From contig PXCO01000369.1 in the NCBI GenBank assembly GCA_003565295.1, positions 1 to 58,622 on the forward strand: a stretch of 58,622 bases of DNA, read 5' to 3'. The stretch comes from Cyclobacteriaceae bacterium. Its GTDB lineage: Bacteria > Bacteroidota > Bacteroidia > Cytophagales > Cyclobacteriaceae. A program made the position numbers and the translations under genes. Under the pieces are notes generated by a model. It worked only from the letters and a program-made list of their open reading frames with translations. It did no database searches and was not told where the DNA came from. How positions within the stretch are numbered: position 1 is the first letter of the stretch; every line of letters begins with the position of its first letter. Shown piece after piece: positions 17,704 through 25,207 of this stretch.

Positions 17704-18561
17704 TTACTTTTTTTTACTGTATTCCAAGGGTGTCTTCTCAAAAGTTTCCTTGAAAGCACGGGTAAAATGGGAGTGGTTGACAAAGCCTGATTCAAATGCG
17801 GCTTCCGTGACAGACTTGTTCGTGTAGGTGAGCAGATATCTGGCCCTTTCCAGTCTTTTTTGCCGGAGCCATTTGGCGGGGGTAGTGCCAAAGTTGTCTT
17901 TGAAATCCCTTTTGAAGGTGGAAAGGCTCCGGCCGCTGAGCCGGGCATATTCAGCTATGCTCATCGGATAGCTGTAGTTGTCTTCCATTATTTCCCGTAA
18001 GGGTGGTTTACCCCCCTGAACCAATCCTGCAAAATAGCCGGTGAGACTGTCCGGCCCGCATTGCGTAGCTGTGAGGATGATCAACTCCTGGAATTTGAGT
18101 TCGATTAGCTTTTTGTCCGGATGGCTGTCTCCAGAAAGATAAGAGAAAAAAGACCGGAAGTAGGCATGAATCTGCTGGGAATCTTTAATAGGGAAAAGAG
18201 ATTCGCCCCCTTTGAAATCTTCCGTATTCCCGGCAGGAATATGGTTGTCCACGATTACCGACCGGATAAAATCATCGGGGACAAACAATACCAAGGCGCA
18301 AAAACCTTCATCAAAATATTGATAGACTGAGTGACCGCCCTTTTGCACAAAAAGGCAATCGCCTTTCTGAACCAAGTATTCCTGATTACGGGTGTACCAT
18401 TTCTTTTGCCCGGCAATGACGTAGATATAGTAGTTATGGTGCGACCAAATGTCGTAGCGTGTTTCAGCAAGCGGACACTGGTATTCGGCTAACAACAGGT
18501 CGTTCACCTGCAATCGTTTTACGGGCGGGTGAGTTTTGATAAAGTCGAAAAAGCTATCCAT
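17704..18561 (-). CDS. AraC family transcriptional regulator
   Basis: 285 residues. The N-terminal ~170 residues form a cupin-like sensing domain (HHNYYIYVIAGQKKWYTRNQEYLVQKGDCLFVQKGG). The C-terminal 100 residues contain both AraC helix-turn-helix motifs: MSIAEYARLSGRSLSTFKRDFKDNFGTTPAKWLRQKRLERARYLL, then VTEAAFESGFVNHSHFTRAFKETFEKTPLEYSKK. The arrangement resembles the ExsA type. It probably activates the two downstream genes on this strand (17295-17558 and 15686-17128). The inducer is unknown. Confidence 0.9.
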   Translation of the reverse strand: MDSFFDFIKTHPPVKRLQVNDLLLAEYQCPLAETRYDIWSHHNYYIYVIAGQKKWYTRNQEYLVQKGDCLFVQKGGHSVYQYFDEGFCALVLFVPDDFIRSVIVDNHIPAGNTEDFKGGESLFPIKDSQQIHAYFRSFFSYLSGDSHPDKKLIELKFQELIILTATQCGPDSLTGYFAGLVQGGKPPLREIMEDNYSYPMSIAEYARLSGRSLSTFKRDFKDNFGTTPAKWLRQKRLERARYLLTYTNKSVTEAAFESGFVNHSHFTRAFKETFEKTPLEYSKKK

Positions 18562-18795
18562 ATCACTTTACATAGGATATCTAATTTAGTAAAATCTTGC
18601 CATTATCCATGCTTATCATTCTCCTTTATTCAACTTTCTGAGAAAGCCTCTCCTGAAAGAACACATTTTGGTTTTTGTCAGCTGTTTTACCGCTATGAAA
18701 TCCCAACCCACAATCCAGTGAACCGGGACTGAACGTTAAAAAAATATCCCTATGGACATTTTTTGTGAAGGCATGTCCCTACCCTATGTAGTAAT

Positions 18796-19833
18796 TTAAA
18801 GTACTTTGATTTTATTAATCTCTTCCAAAACAGCTGCCTTAAATTTTTCCGGCTGTTCAATCAACAAACCGTGGGCACACTCCTCAAACTCAATAAAGCT
18901 TTTATAAGGAGCCTGAATATATTGAAAATAAAGTTTCGCTGCTTCCATAGGTATCTGATAGTCTTCTTTGCCGTGCATAAATACAATGGGTACTTTTATC
19001 TCATCGATTTCATCAAAAAGGTTGGTCACAGAAATTTCTGCATGCAATTTTTTTAATGAAAAGTTTTCTCCCTTTGGATATCTGAATTTCTCCCAAAAGG
19101 AATATACGGAAGTTCGAAGCACTGTTTTCACCAATATATAACAACCCTTTGGCTCTTGATAAAATGCTGCGCCTCCATAGTAATTAACCCATTTTATAAG
19201 CTTCGCTACTTGTTGTAACGAATATGGCCTTGTTTCAGACGCTTGTCCAATTCCCTCTAGCTGACGGATTGCCTTTTTATTGTTTTCTTTTTCGGCTTTT
19301 TCTTTCAACCAATTATAGGTGATTTGATTTTCTTTCTCGGTATGTGAAATTTGTGAAAGGGCAAAATACGCCAGATAATCTTCAGGGTATTTTTCAGCAG
19401 CTTTTATCCCAATTAAGGTGCCCCAGGAATGTCCCATGAGATAAATTTGGTCCCGCTTAAATTTTTGTTTTATAAATTGAGTTACCGCATGAGCATCCTC
19501 CACAAATTGCGCAACAGTCATGGTGCTGTCTGGAATTTTTTTCCTATACGATTTTCCTGCCCCCCTTTGTTCCCATAAAACTACAATAAAATTTTCCGCC
19601 AAATTTTGATTATACTTTAATAAGAAAGGGGTTTCAGGCGTACCAGGACCTCCATGAAGAAATAATATAAGGGGTTTATCAGCATCATGACCTAAATAAT
19701 AAATCCATTGCTCAAGGCCATTTATAGGAATATATCCTGGCTCAATACTATCTCCTTTTACTGCTAAAATCGAGAGCATAGCCAATTTCAAACAAAATAT
19801 TTTCCTGAATGATGTTTTATGGTTTGTATTCAT
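18796..19833 (-). CDS. Alpha/beta hydrolase, proline iminopeptidase-like
   Basis: 345 residues. HGGPGTPE (60-67) is the oxyanion-hole motif of the prolyl aminopeptidase group. The nucleophile elbow is GHSWG with Ser136, the acid is Asp291 in HGKEDYQIP, and the base is His321 in ECAHGLL. The N-terminus (KIFCLKLAMLSILAV) is moderately hydrophobic and could be an uncleaved anchor or signal. Proposed reaction: hydrolysis of a peptide, amide or ester bond; the family label is safe but the substrate is not. Base composition is more AT-rich than its neighbours, as for the AraC gene it faces, consistent with acquisition as a pair. Confidence 0.87.
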   Translation of the reverse strand: MNTNHKTSFRKIFCLKLAMLSILAVKGDSIEPGYIPINGLEQWIYYLGHDADKPLILFLHGGPGTPETPFLLKYNQNLAENFIVVLWEQRGAGKSYRKKIPDSTMTVAQFVEDAHAVTQFIKQKFKRDQIYLMGHSWGTLIGIKAAEKYPEDYLAYFALSQISHTEKENQITYNWLKEKAEKENNKKAIRQLEGIGQASETRPYSLQQVAKLIKWVNYYGGAAFYQEPKGCYILVKTVLRTSVYSFWEKFRYPKGENFSLKKLHAEISVTNLFDEIDEIKVPIVFMHGKEDYQIPMEAAKLYFQYIQAPYKSFIEFEECAHGLLIEQPEKFKAAVLEEINKIKVL

Positions 19834-19837
19834 ACTA

Positions 19838-20020
19838 TTATTTCTGAATATTTGGTCTATATACTTTTTCTAACCCAAGTTGAAATCCAGGATAAATAAT
19901 ACTTCCCAAAACAGAGGTTCTCATGCGTAATGGTTTATTATCACCAGTAGATTGCGCATTTGAGTTTATGTCATCAAATTTATTTGGGTTTAAAGCATTA
20001 TCATTGTAAAAAACTGACAT
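19838..20020 (-). other. Short ORF, possible gene remnant upstream of the hydrolase
   Basis: A 60-codon frame (from MSVFYNDNALNPNKFDD to GSIIYPGFQLGLEKVYRPNIQK) ends 4 bases before the hydrolase ATG, so it could be co-transcribed. The end, FQLGLEKVY, reads like the last strand of a larger protein, and no signal or domain is present. I cannot tell a genuine small protein from the 3' remnant of a lost gene. Confidence 0.35.
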
Positions 20021-20072
20021 TTGCAATTGCCGGTACGTTTCCTAAATCCGTAATTTTGTAAAAACTTCTGAT

Positions 20073-20891
20073 ATGCAATTCTTAGAATCATATCCTATTG
20101 GTCAACTAGCAAAGTATGTTAAGTCATTTTGGCGTATGTCTTGCAACTTGCCGAGCGACCAAAAGCTTGTCACCAGAGATATTCCTAATGGAGACTTTCA
20201 TGTGTTCTTCAACCTGGGTACTGCTTTTATGAGTCAAAAAGAAGGTGTTCAGCATGCGTTTTCCAGAGGAATTGTTAAGGGGCAACAGCCAAGTTATTTA
20301 CTGATGCATCAATACGATGGGTTTGACGGGTTTGGAATATCGTTTTATCCTTGGGGCCTCTTTCCTTTTATTAATATCCCGGCCAGCGAATTTTACGAAC
20401 TGGTAGTAGATGTGAACGATGTTTTTGAGGCTACCGTGACCGAAAGGCTATATGGCTTAACGTTCAAAGAACAGCAAATGTTGATGGAAAAATTTTTATT
20501 GAAAAAACTGGAAGACAATATCGGTAGGTCATCCATTGTAGCGTTCATCTCTGCTGATATAGTAGATAAAAAAGGTCAAGTGAAAATATCATCCTATATC
20601 GATAAATTCAACATTAGTCAAAAGCATTTATCAAGGTGTTTCCATGAGTTCATTGGAATGACACCCAAAAAGCTGGCCAACCTATCACGCATCAATAATG
20701 TCATTAACTCCATCAACATGGGAATTGATTCTGTCGACTGGATGGAATTGGTTGTAAAAAACAATTATCACGATCAAGCTCACATGATTAAGGAATTCAA
20801 GCAGATCGTAGGTTTATCCCCTGAAAGATATATACTAGAAAAGGATTCATTATACCAAAGATATTCCGGTGTACTGACAATAAATAATTAA
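20073..20891 (+). CDS. AraC family transcriptional regulator (DUF6597-type N-terminus)
   Basis: 272 residues. The first part (YPIGQLAKYVKSFWRM, then RDIPNGDFHVFFNLG, FSRGIVKGQQPSYLLMHQYDGFDGFGISFYPWGLFPFINIP) matches the sensing domain of AraC proteins labelled DUF6597. The C-terminal ~90 residues form the helix-turn-helix domain (ISSYIDKFNISQKHLSRCFHEFIGMTPKKLANLSRIN, then DQAHMIKEFKQIVGLSPERY). It is divergent from the hydrolase across about 240 bases, the standard layout for a local regulator, so the hydrolase and the short ORF before it are its likely targets. Confidence 0.9.
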   Translation: MQFLESYPIGQLAKYVKSFWRMSCNLPSDQKLVTRDIPNGDFHVFFNLGTAFMSQKEGVQHAFSRGIVKGQQPSYLLMHQYDGFDGFGISFYPWGLFPFINIPASEFYELVVDVNDVFEATVTERLYGLTFKEQQMLMEKFLLKKLEDNIGRSSIVAFISADIVDKKGQVKISSYIDKFNISQKHLSRCFHEFIGMTPKKLANLSRINNVINSINMGIDSVDWMELVVKNNYHDQAHMIKEFKQIVGLSPERYILEKDSLYQRYSGVLTINN

Positions 20892-21091
20892 AAAAAAATG
20901 TGCTATTTGTGCGGTCGGCTTTACAGTATAGCATTGAATTTCCCGTGTTTATGACGGCTACGGTTTTCAAAGCTGCACCAGCCCAGGTGGAGGAAGTGAA
21001 ATATGAATACTAAATTTCAAATTAACACTTCACCCGCAGCTGGCATACATAAATACAATATTACAGCGGCTGACCAACTGACCCCAGTCCC

Positions 21092-21280
21092 TTAATGATT
21101 AGTTCTATTTGTCATTGTATTTGTCAAACGATATAACAATATAGGTTTACCTTCAACCTCCTTCTCTTCCACACATTTAAACGCCAATCTTTCACAGACT
21201 CTTTGTGAGTCAACGTTTGCTTTGTCCATAGTGGCAACCAAATTTGAAAATTGCAATCCGAGACCCGTATCCTCGAAGGC
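21092..21280 (-). pseudogene. GNAT acetyltransferase remnant (C-terminal ~60 codons)
   Basis: The reverse strand reads AFEDTGLGLQFSNLVATMDKANVDSQRVCERLAFKCVEEKEVEGKPILLYRL with a TAA at 21092. The pattern of DKAN-DSQRVCERL-F, then a conserved strand, is the C-terminal part of a GNAT N-acetyltransferase (cofactor-binding helix and last strands). Nothing upstream continues the domain: the match stops at a REP-like hairpin beginning at 21282. It is therefore a truncated gene rather than a functional one. Confidence 0.7.
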
Positions 21281-21281
21281 T

Positions 21282-21346
21282 ATCGGGAGTGGTCCCGATG
21301 CTCGGGATAAATAGTGAGGGGTGCTCCGCAGGCTTATGGCCTGCGG
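21282..21346. repeat. REP-like cluster of palindromes
   Basis: Two perfect hairpins lie close together: ATCGGGA-GTGG-TCCCGAT (21282-21299) and CCGCAGGC-TTATG-GCCTGCGG (21326-21346). Between them is a third small dyad, CCCGATGCTCGGG. The CCCGAT/ATCGGG arms recur in copies A and B of the dispersed element. The cluster abuts the truncated GNAT gene. Confidence 0.75.
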
Positions 21347-21556
21347 CCATCCACGATTACAGGCAGTTTTAATCTTCCTTTAATAAGGCGTATTTATGTC
21401 CGAACAACCAACTCCAAGTTGTTTTTAAAGATCGATCCCTAATTCTCTTTTTCATTTTCCCTCGGTCATCCGTCCGATACATTTTTCTCCCACTCATTAT
21501 GAAAATTTCTGATTTGGTCGGTTTGTCCATTGTAGCAATGTTATGAAAAGGGCTTT

Positions 21557-21663
21557 AACTATTTTCTTTTCAGCGGCCACATAGCCTGCCCCGGACTCGT
21601 TTCGGGGGAATCTCGCAATCTATAATCATCCATCCGTGCGTCGCTTGCGTCATGCTCGATTTC
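21557..21663 (-). repeat. Dispersed intergenic element, copy C (inverted)
   Basis: On the reverse strand it starts GAAATCGAGCATGACGCAAGCGACG and passes through TTGCGAGATTCCCCCGAAA. It ends GGCCGCTGAAAAGAAAATAG. It overlaps the 3' end of the membrane-protein ORF and supplies that protein's last 34 or so residues. Unlike the other copies, no gene starts just after its 3' end. Confidence 0.85.
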
Positions 21664-21879
21664 ATCCATTGATATTTCATACCTCCAATAAAAAAACCTA
21701 AGATAGAAAAAAGCGGCAAGAGAAGATATTAAAAGTTGAATCAACATAAACCCTGACGACAACTCCAAGCCTAAAAGTCCAAATAGAATTAAAGTCGGTA
21801 GTTGAGCCATAAGTAAAGTCATTTCTAATTCAAAGAAAAGCCGACTCTTAGATTGTCGTATATAAATTTCACCTTTCAT
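21559..21879 (-). CDS. Small membrane protein with repeat-derived tail
   Basis: 106 residues. Two hydrophobic segments (LLMAQLPTLILFGLLGLEL and FMLIQLLISSLAAFFYLRFFYW) follow a short basic N-terminus. The tail from about residue 73 (EHDASDARMDDYRLRDSPETSPGQ) is translated from copy C of the dispersed element. The original protein probably ended near RYEIS. No family is recognised. It may be a gene altered by element insertion, or a fragment: the two-helix domain alone is short. Confidence 0.55.
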   Translation of the reverse strand: MKGEIYIRQSKSRLFFELEMTLLMAQLPTLILFGLLGLELSSGFMLIQLLISSLAAFFYLRFFYWRYEISMDEIEHDASDARMDDYRLRDSPETSPGQAMWPLKRK

Positions 21880-21903
21880 TCAGTCGTGATGCATGCCAAC
21901 TAC

Positions 21904-21931
21904 TGGCTAACCCCACCCCGTTGCGGTTAGC
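21904..21931. repeat. Hairpin GGCTAACC ... GGTTAGCC
   Basis: Perfect 8-bp arms flank a 12-base loop in the gap between the small membrane-protein gene and the integrase remnant. It has no T-tract. It could be a terminator-like structure for the reverse strand or another scar of the rearranged region. Confidence 0.45.
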
Positions 21932-22015
21932 CGCCTATTGGACGTAGGTTTTTTACCCCTTTAAAGATAGCAAAAAACCCGAAACCCCTAACTAGCTTTT
22001 TCATTTGAGTTCCCA

Positions 22016-22165
22016 TTAGCTGTACAGCAGGTCCCCAGGCGATATAATCTGACCCAGGTGCTTGCGGCTAATAGGTGTGTATAGCTCCGTGGTCTTGCTG
22101 CCTTTATGCCCTAAGAGCTCCTGCAGGTACCTGAGAGCTGTCCCGTTTTCCAGAAAACTCAATCC
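22016..22165 (-). pseudogene. Tyrosine recombinase (integrase) C-terminal remnant
   Basis: The reverse strand reads FLENGTALRYLQELLGHKGSKTTELYTPISRKHLGQIISPGDLLYS and stops at 22016. This is the C-terminus of a phage-type tyrosine recombinase: LRYLQELLGHKGSKTTELY holds the conserved H of box II and the catalytic tyrosine. The upstream catalytic R and the DNA-binding domain are absent, and the frame degrades before 22165. It marks a former integrative element at this spot, next to ssb. Confidence 0.8.
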
Positions 22166-22481
22166 TGATGATGGGAAGCCTTTCTAACCTATCATTTTTC
22201 AAATCATGTGTTTTCATAAACAAAATAAGGATTTCGGTAAACCTGATCACCTCACCACTTTTGCAAGCATAGAATGGCTGTTCCATCAGGAAAAAACACA
22301 CACCAAAAAGCCCCGGGGGGAAGTCCACCCAGGGCTTTTCAAGGATAAAAATTCAAGGCCTTTTCAAAAAAACGGAAAAGCTATGGCTTTAAAAATTGGC
22401 CCTCACCCTGGGCCTTTGCCAGTTATAGGGGCAAAAATCAATGAAAAATAAGACCTTGTGCCTTGCCGGGAATCCCCCTGC

Positions 22482-22832
22482 CTAGGCGTTGCTTTGGGGC
22501 TTTTCGTCCATGAGCAGCACCTCGTTCACCTGCACTTCGGTGATGTACCGCTTCTGCCCTGACTTGTCCTCATAGCTGCGGGACACCAGCTTGCCCTTCA
22601 CGGCCAGCTCCGAGCCCTTATCGGTGTATTTATCGATGATTTCCGCGGTTTTACCGAAAGCCACCACATTGTGCCAATAGGTCTCCGTAACCTTTTCTCC
22701 CTTGGCGTTTTTGTAGCTTTCGTTAATGGCCATGCTAAACCGGGCCATGGCATTGCCCCCATTTAAGGATTTGAATTCAGCCTTGGCTCCAAGGCGACCG
22801 ATCAACTGTACTTGGTTTTTGATAGCGTTCAT
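22482..22832 (-). CDS. ssb: Single-stranded DNA-binding protein
   Basis: 116 residues, an OB-fold SSB. It opens MNAIKNQVQLIGRLGAKAEF and has ARFSMAINESYKN, TYWHNVVAFGKTAEIIDKYTDKGSELAVKGKLVSRSYEDKSGQKRYITEVQVNEVLLM, the classic SSB core. It lacks the long acidic C-terminal tip of housekeeping SSBs (it ends DEKPQSNA). It is probably an accessory copy of a mobile element, since it neighbours an integrase remnant. The ATG at 22844 would add four residues. Its promoter region is shared with the divergent zinc-finger gene and contains a GTAAACG operator. Confidence 0.9.
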   Translation of the reverse strand: MNAIKNQVQLIGRLGAKAEFKSLNGGNAMARFSMAINESYKNAKGEKVTETYWHNVVAFGKTAEIIDKYTDKGSELAVKGKLVSRSYEDKSGQKRYITEVQVNEVLLMDEKPQSNA

Positions 22833-22935
22833 GACGTTTAACATTTAATGGTTTATATAATTGTTTTTCGAAGCTGTTCGGCATATCGAACGGTACAAAG
22901 TTGGGGGAGCGGCCAAAAATTATCCGTAGATTTTT

Positions 22936-22967
22936 CGTTTACATCCGATTGTAAACGTTTGTAAACG
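22936..22967. promoter_or_regulatory. GTAAACG operator in the ssb / zinc-finger divergent region
   Basis: CGTTTAC (22936-22942) and GTAAACG (22951-22957) form a perfect inverted pair 8 bases apart, and a third half-site GTAAACG follows at 22961-22967. They lie between two divergent start codons. The layout of one dyad plus one direct half-site is typical of a repressor or replication-initiator binding region; the protein is unknown. Confidence 0.6.
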
Positions 22968-22977
22968 GCTACAATCA

Positions 22978-23009
22978 TTTGCAAAATGATTTTTTTTACC
23001 TATATTTTG
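22978..23009 (+). promoter_or_regulatory. Promoter for the zinc-finger gene
   Basis: TTTG at 22978-22981, a 19-base spacer, then TATATTTTG at 23001-23009. It is close to the Bacteroidota consensus TTTG-N19-TAnnTTTG, with one extra base in the -7 box. The start codon is 28 bases downstream. Confidence 0.55.
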
Positions 23010-23036
23010 CCATATTTTTAGCACAAACGCATTTTT

Positions 23037-23405
23037 ATGGAAACCAAAACAAAAAATTGCCTAAACTGCGGCAAGGCACTGCAAGGCCGGGTGGACAAAA
23101 AATTTTGTGACGACTATTGCCGCAACAACTATAACAACCACAGAAACGGGAACAGTAACAACCTGATCCGTAACATCAATTACGCCCTGAAAAAGAACAG
23201 AAACATCTTGGCCTCCCTGCTGCCCGAGGAGGAGGAAACCGCCAAAACCACACGGGAAAGACTGTTGCACCAAGGGTTCCAATTCAAGTACAACACCCAT
23301 ACCTATACCAATAAAAAAGGGAACGTGTATGGGTATTGCTATGATTACGGTTACCTGGAATTAGACCATGACTGGTACCTTATCGTCCGAAACAGGAAGG
23401 CCTGA
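23037..23405 (+). CDS. Small zinc-finger protein
   Basis: 122 residues. CLNCGKALQGRVDKKFCDDYC places cysteines at 8, 11, 24 and 28, a zinc-ribbon (CxxC-x12-CxxxC). The middle is basic and Asn-rich (NNYNNHRNGNSNNLIRNINYALKKNRNILASLLPEEEE), and the end is a Tyr-rich strand region (TNKKGNVYGYCYDYGYLEL). I recall similar short proteins in Bacteroidota, function unknown; a nucleic-acid-binding role is the plausible guess. The gene is divergent from ssb across 204 bases and converges on the ACP-like gene, overlapping it by 45 bases. Confidence 0.8.
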   Translation: METKTKNCLNCGKALQGRVDKKFCDDYCRNNYNNHRNGNSNNLIRNINYALKKNRNILASLLPEEEETAKTTRERLLHQGFQFKYNTHTYTNKKGNVYGYCYDYGYLELDHDWYLIVRNRKA

Positions 23406-23651
23406 GCCGGCCGCCCTTGCCTCAGGATGCACCAGCTTGGATATCAGTTCCCAAGGGGTGCTGATCAGCCCCCAGTCCTCCTCTATGTGCACGTCCACCA
23501 GGTTTTCAAGCTCATAAATCAACCCAAAGACATAAATTTTGTCCATCCCCAATTGATCATAAAAGTGGGCATGTTTATTTTTACCGGTGAGAGTTATGCC
23601 ATAGGCACTGAATACAGTCAATATGGCTTTTAGCATACTTGTCTTTTGCAT
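23361..23651 (-). CDS. Acyl-carrier-like protein lacking the carrier serine
   Basis: 96 residues. The middle (FYDQLGMDKIYVFGLIYELENLVDVHIEEDWGLISTPWELISKL) follows the four-helix pattern of acyl carrier proteins, where the usual motif is LG-DSL. Here residues 37-39 are D-K-I, so the phosphopantetheine serine is replaced by lysine and the protein cannot be a standard carrier. It could be a structural ACP relative or a regulatory protein. It overlaps the zinc-finger gene tail to tail by 45 bases and lies just before the efflux operon, which reads in the same direction. Confidence 0.72.
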   Translation of the reverse strand: MQKTSMLKAILTVFSAYGITLTGKNKHAHFYDQLGMDKIYVFGLIYELENLVDVHIEEDWGLISTPWELISKLVHPEARAAGSGLPVSDDKVPVMV

Positions 23652-23672
23652 CTGTTCTTGATTAAAATAAAC

Positions 23673-25130
23673 CTATAAAACCCATCCACCCCCTAAGGCC
23701 CGGTAAAGCGTGGAGTAATTGGCCAATTGTTCCACTTTTAAATGAACAACTTCCAATTGCGCCTCCAAAAGGCGGCTTTGGGCGTTGATTAGGTCCAGAT
23801 AATCTGCATATCCCAACCGGAACATGGTGCTCGCATTATCCACAGACCGTTGTTGGACCTGCACTTCTTTATCTTTTATTTCCACCTGCTCTTCCAGAAA
23901 AGCGTAGCCGTTGACCAGGTCAAGGACTTCCAGATACCCACTTTGCACCACCTGTTCATATTCCAGCAAGGCCACTTTCTGGGCAGCTTTGGCACTTTCA
24001 TAAGTCGCCTTGAGCCTACCCCTGTTAAATACAGGTGCAGTCAGACCTCCTGCGAACTGGTAAACTGAGGACAGGGGAGCCAAAAACAGCTTGGAGAGGT
24101 CAAAAGCATTAAACCCTCCCGCACCATACAACCGAACGGTAGGGAAAAATGCAGTATGGGCAATATCCACTTCCAATTGCTGTGCAATAAGCTCCTTCTC
24201 TGCCCTACGGATATCAGGCCTGAACTTCAACAGTTGCGCCGGCAGGCCTATGGCCAAGACTTCGGGTATTTCCTCTGCCTCTTCCCATGCTGCAAGCTCC
24301 AACTCGAATGGGTAACTACCCAACAAGCGGTAGAGCTGGAATCTGGTGGACTGTAACATCCGTTCCTTTTGTTTGAGTAAGTTTCTGGAATTCAGCATAA
24401 GCCCCTCAAATTGGTCAATCGATAACTGACTCTCCTCTCCGGAGTTTTTGAGACTTTTCCCCAATTCAAAAGTCTCTACCTGAAGGGCAATGTTTTTATT
24501 CAAGATTTGAATTTCCTCTTCCAAGCCAAGCATATGGAAATACTGTTCGGCAATCGCGGCAACCAACTGGGTTTGGGTGAAACTGACCATCTCCTCACTG
24601 GCCAGGAAACGGTTAAGGGCCTGTCTTTTTTCCAGATTTAACTTCCCCCAAATATCCAATTCCCAACTAAAATCCATGCCTACCATAAAGTCCCTGTAAG
24701 GGGTAGGTATACGCCTGTCCTCAGGCACTGTGGGAGATAGGTTGGAATCATCGTTGCCTACCCCATCCATGGTGTAATGTCCAAACCTTCTTTCCATTGC
24801 CACCAAACCCACATTGAACTCCGGTAAGCGGCCTAACCTGGCCTGCTGTAGGCTAGCCCTGGCAATCCTGACCTTTTCATTGGTCTTTAGCACATCTTGG
24901 TTGTTTTCCAGGCCTCTTTGAATAAGCTTTGCCAACCTTTCGTCCTGAAAAAAGCGGCTCCAATGTAATGTGGCAATGGAACTGCTATCCAGGGTTAATC
25001 CCTGATTTACCGCTTCATATGCTTCAGGAATTTCCCTGGGGGTGGGTAGTTCATGTTGGGTCTTGCAACCCAACATGAGTACCAGTACAGCCATTACACA
25101 ACCCCCTCTGTATAAATATATTCTTTTCAT
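23673..25130 (-). CDS. Outer-membrane efflux lipoprotein (TolC/OprM-type)
   Basis: 485 residues. The signal ends in a lipobox (VLVLMLGC, Cys about 22). The rest is two repeats of the outer-membrane efflux (OEP) fold, with typical sequences TLHWSRFFQDERLAKLIQRGLENNQDV and LPAQLLKFRPDIRRAEKELIAQQLEVDIAHTAFFPTVRL. It forms the outer-membrane channel of the tripartite pump. It is the last gene of an operon read on the reverse strand, after the periplasmic adaptor and the inner-membrane pump. The ATG at 25130 places the lipid signal at the usual distance. Confidence 0.94.
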   Translation of the reverse strand: MKRIYLYRGGCVMAVLVLMLGCKTQHELPTPREIPEAYEAVNQGLTLDSSSIATLHWSRFFQDERLAKLIQRGLENNQDVLKTNEKVRIARASLQQARLGRLPEFNVGLVAMERRFGHYTMDGVGNDDSNLSPTVPEDRRIPTPYRDFMVGMDFSWELDIWGKLNLEKRQALNRFLASEEMVSFTQTQLVAAIAEQYFHMLGLEEEIQILNKNIALQVETFELGKSLKNSGEESQLSIDQFEGLMLNSRNLLKQKERMLQSTRFQLYRLLGSYPFELELAAWEEAEEIPEVLAIGLPAQLLKFRPDIRRAEKELIAQQLEVDIAHTAFFPTVRLYGAGGFNAFDLSKLFLAPLSSVYQFAGGLTAPVFNRGRLKATYESAKAAQKVALLEYEQVVQSGYLEVLDLVNGYAFLEEQVEIKDKEVQVQQRSVDNASTMFRLGYADYLDLINAQSRLLEAQLEVVHLKVEQLANYSTLYRALGGGWVL

Positions 25131-25207
25131 TTTTACCAATTCTTATTTACGATCGTCATGAATCAAACCAGCACCTGTTGGGCTCATCAATTGAGTGCCT
25201 GCGCCCC

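Noticed and set aside
19838-20020. A confident gene call for this 60-codon frame
   Set aside because: No domain, signal or homology was recognised, so it is listed only as a possible remnant.
22104-22328. Reverse ORF of 74 codons
   Set aside because: It runs through the frameshifted edge of the integrase remnant; the recombinase reading is in another frame.
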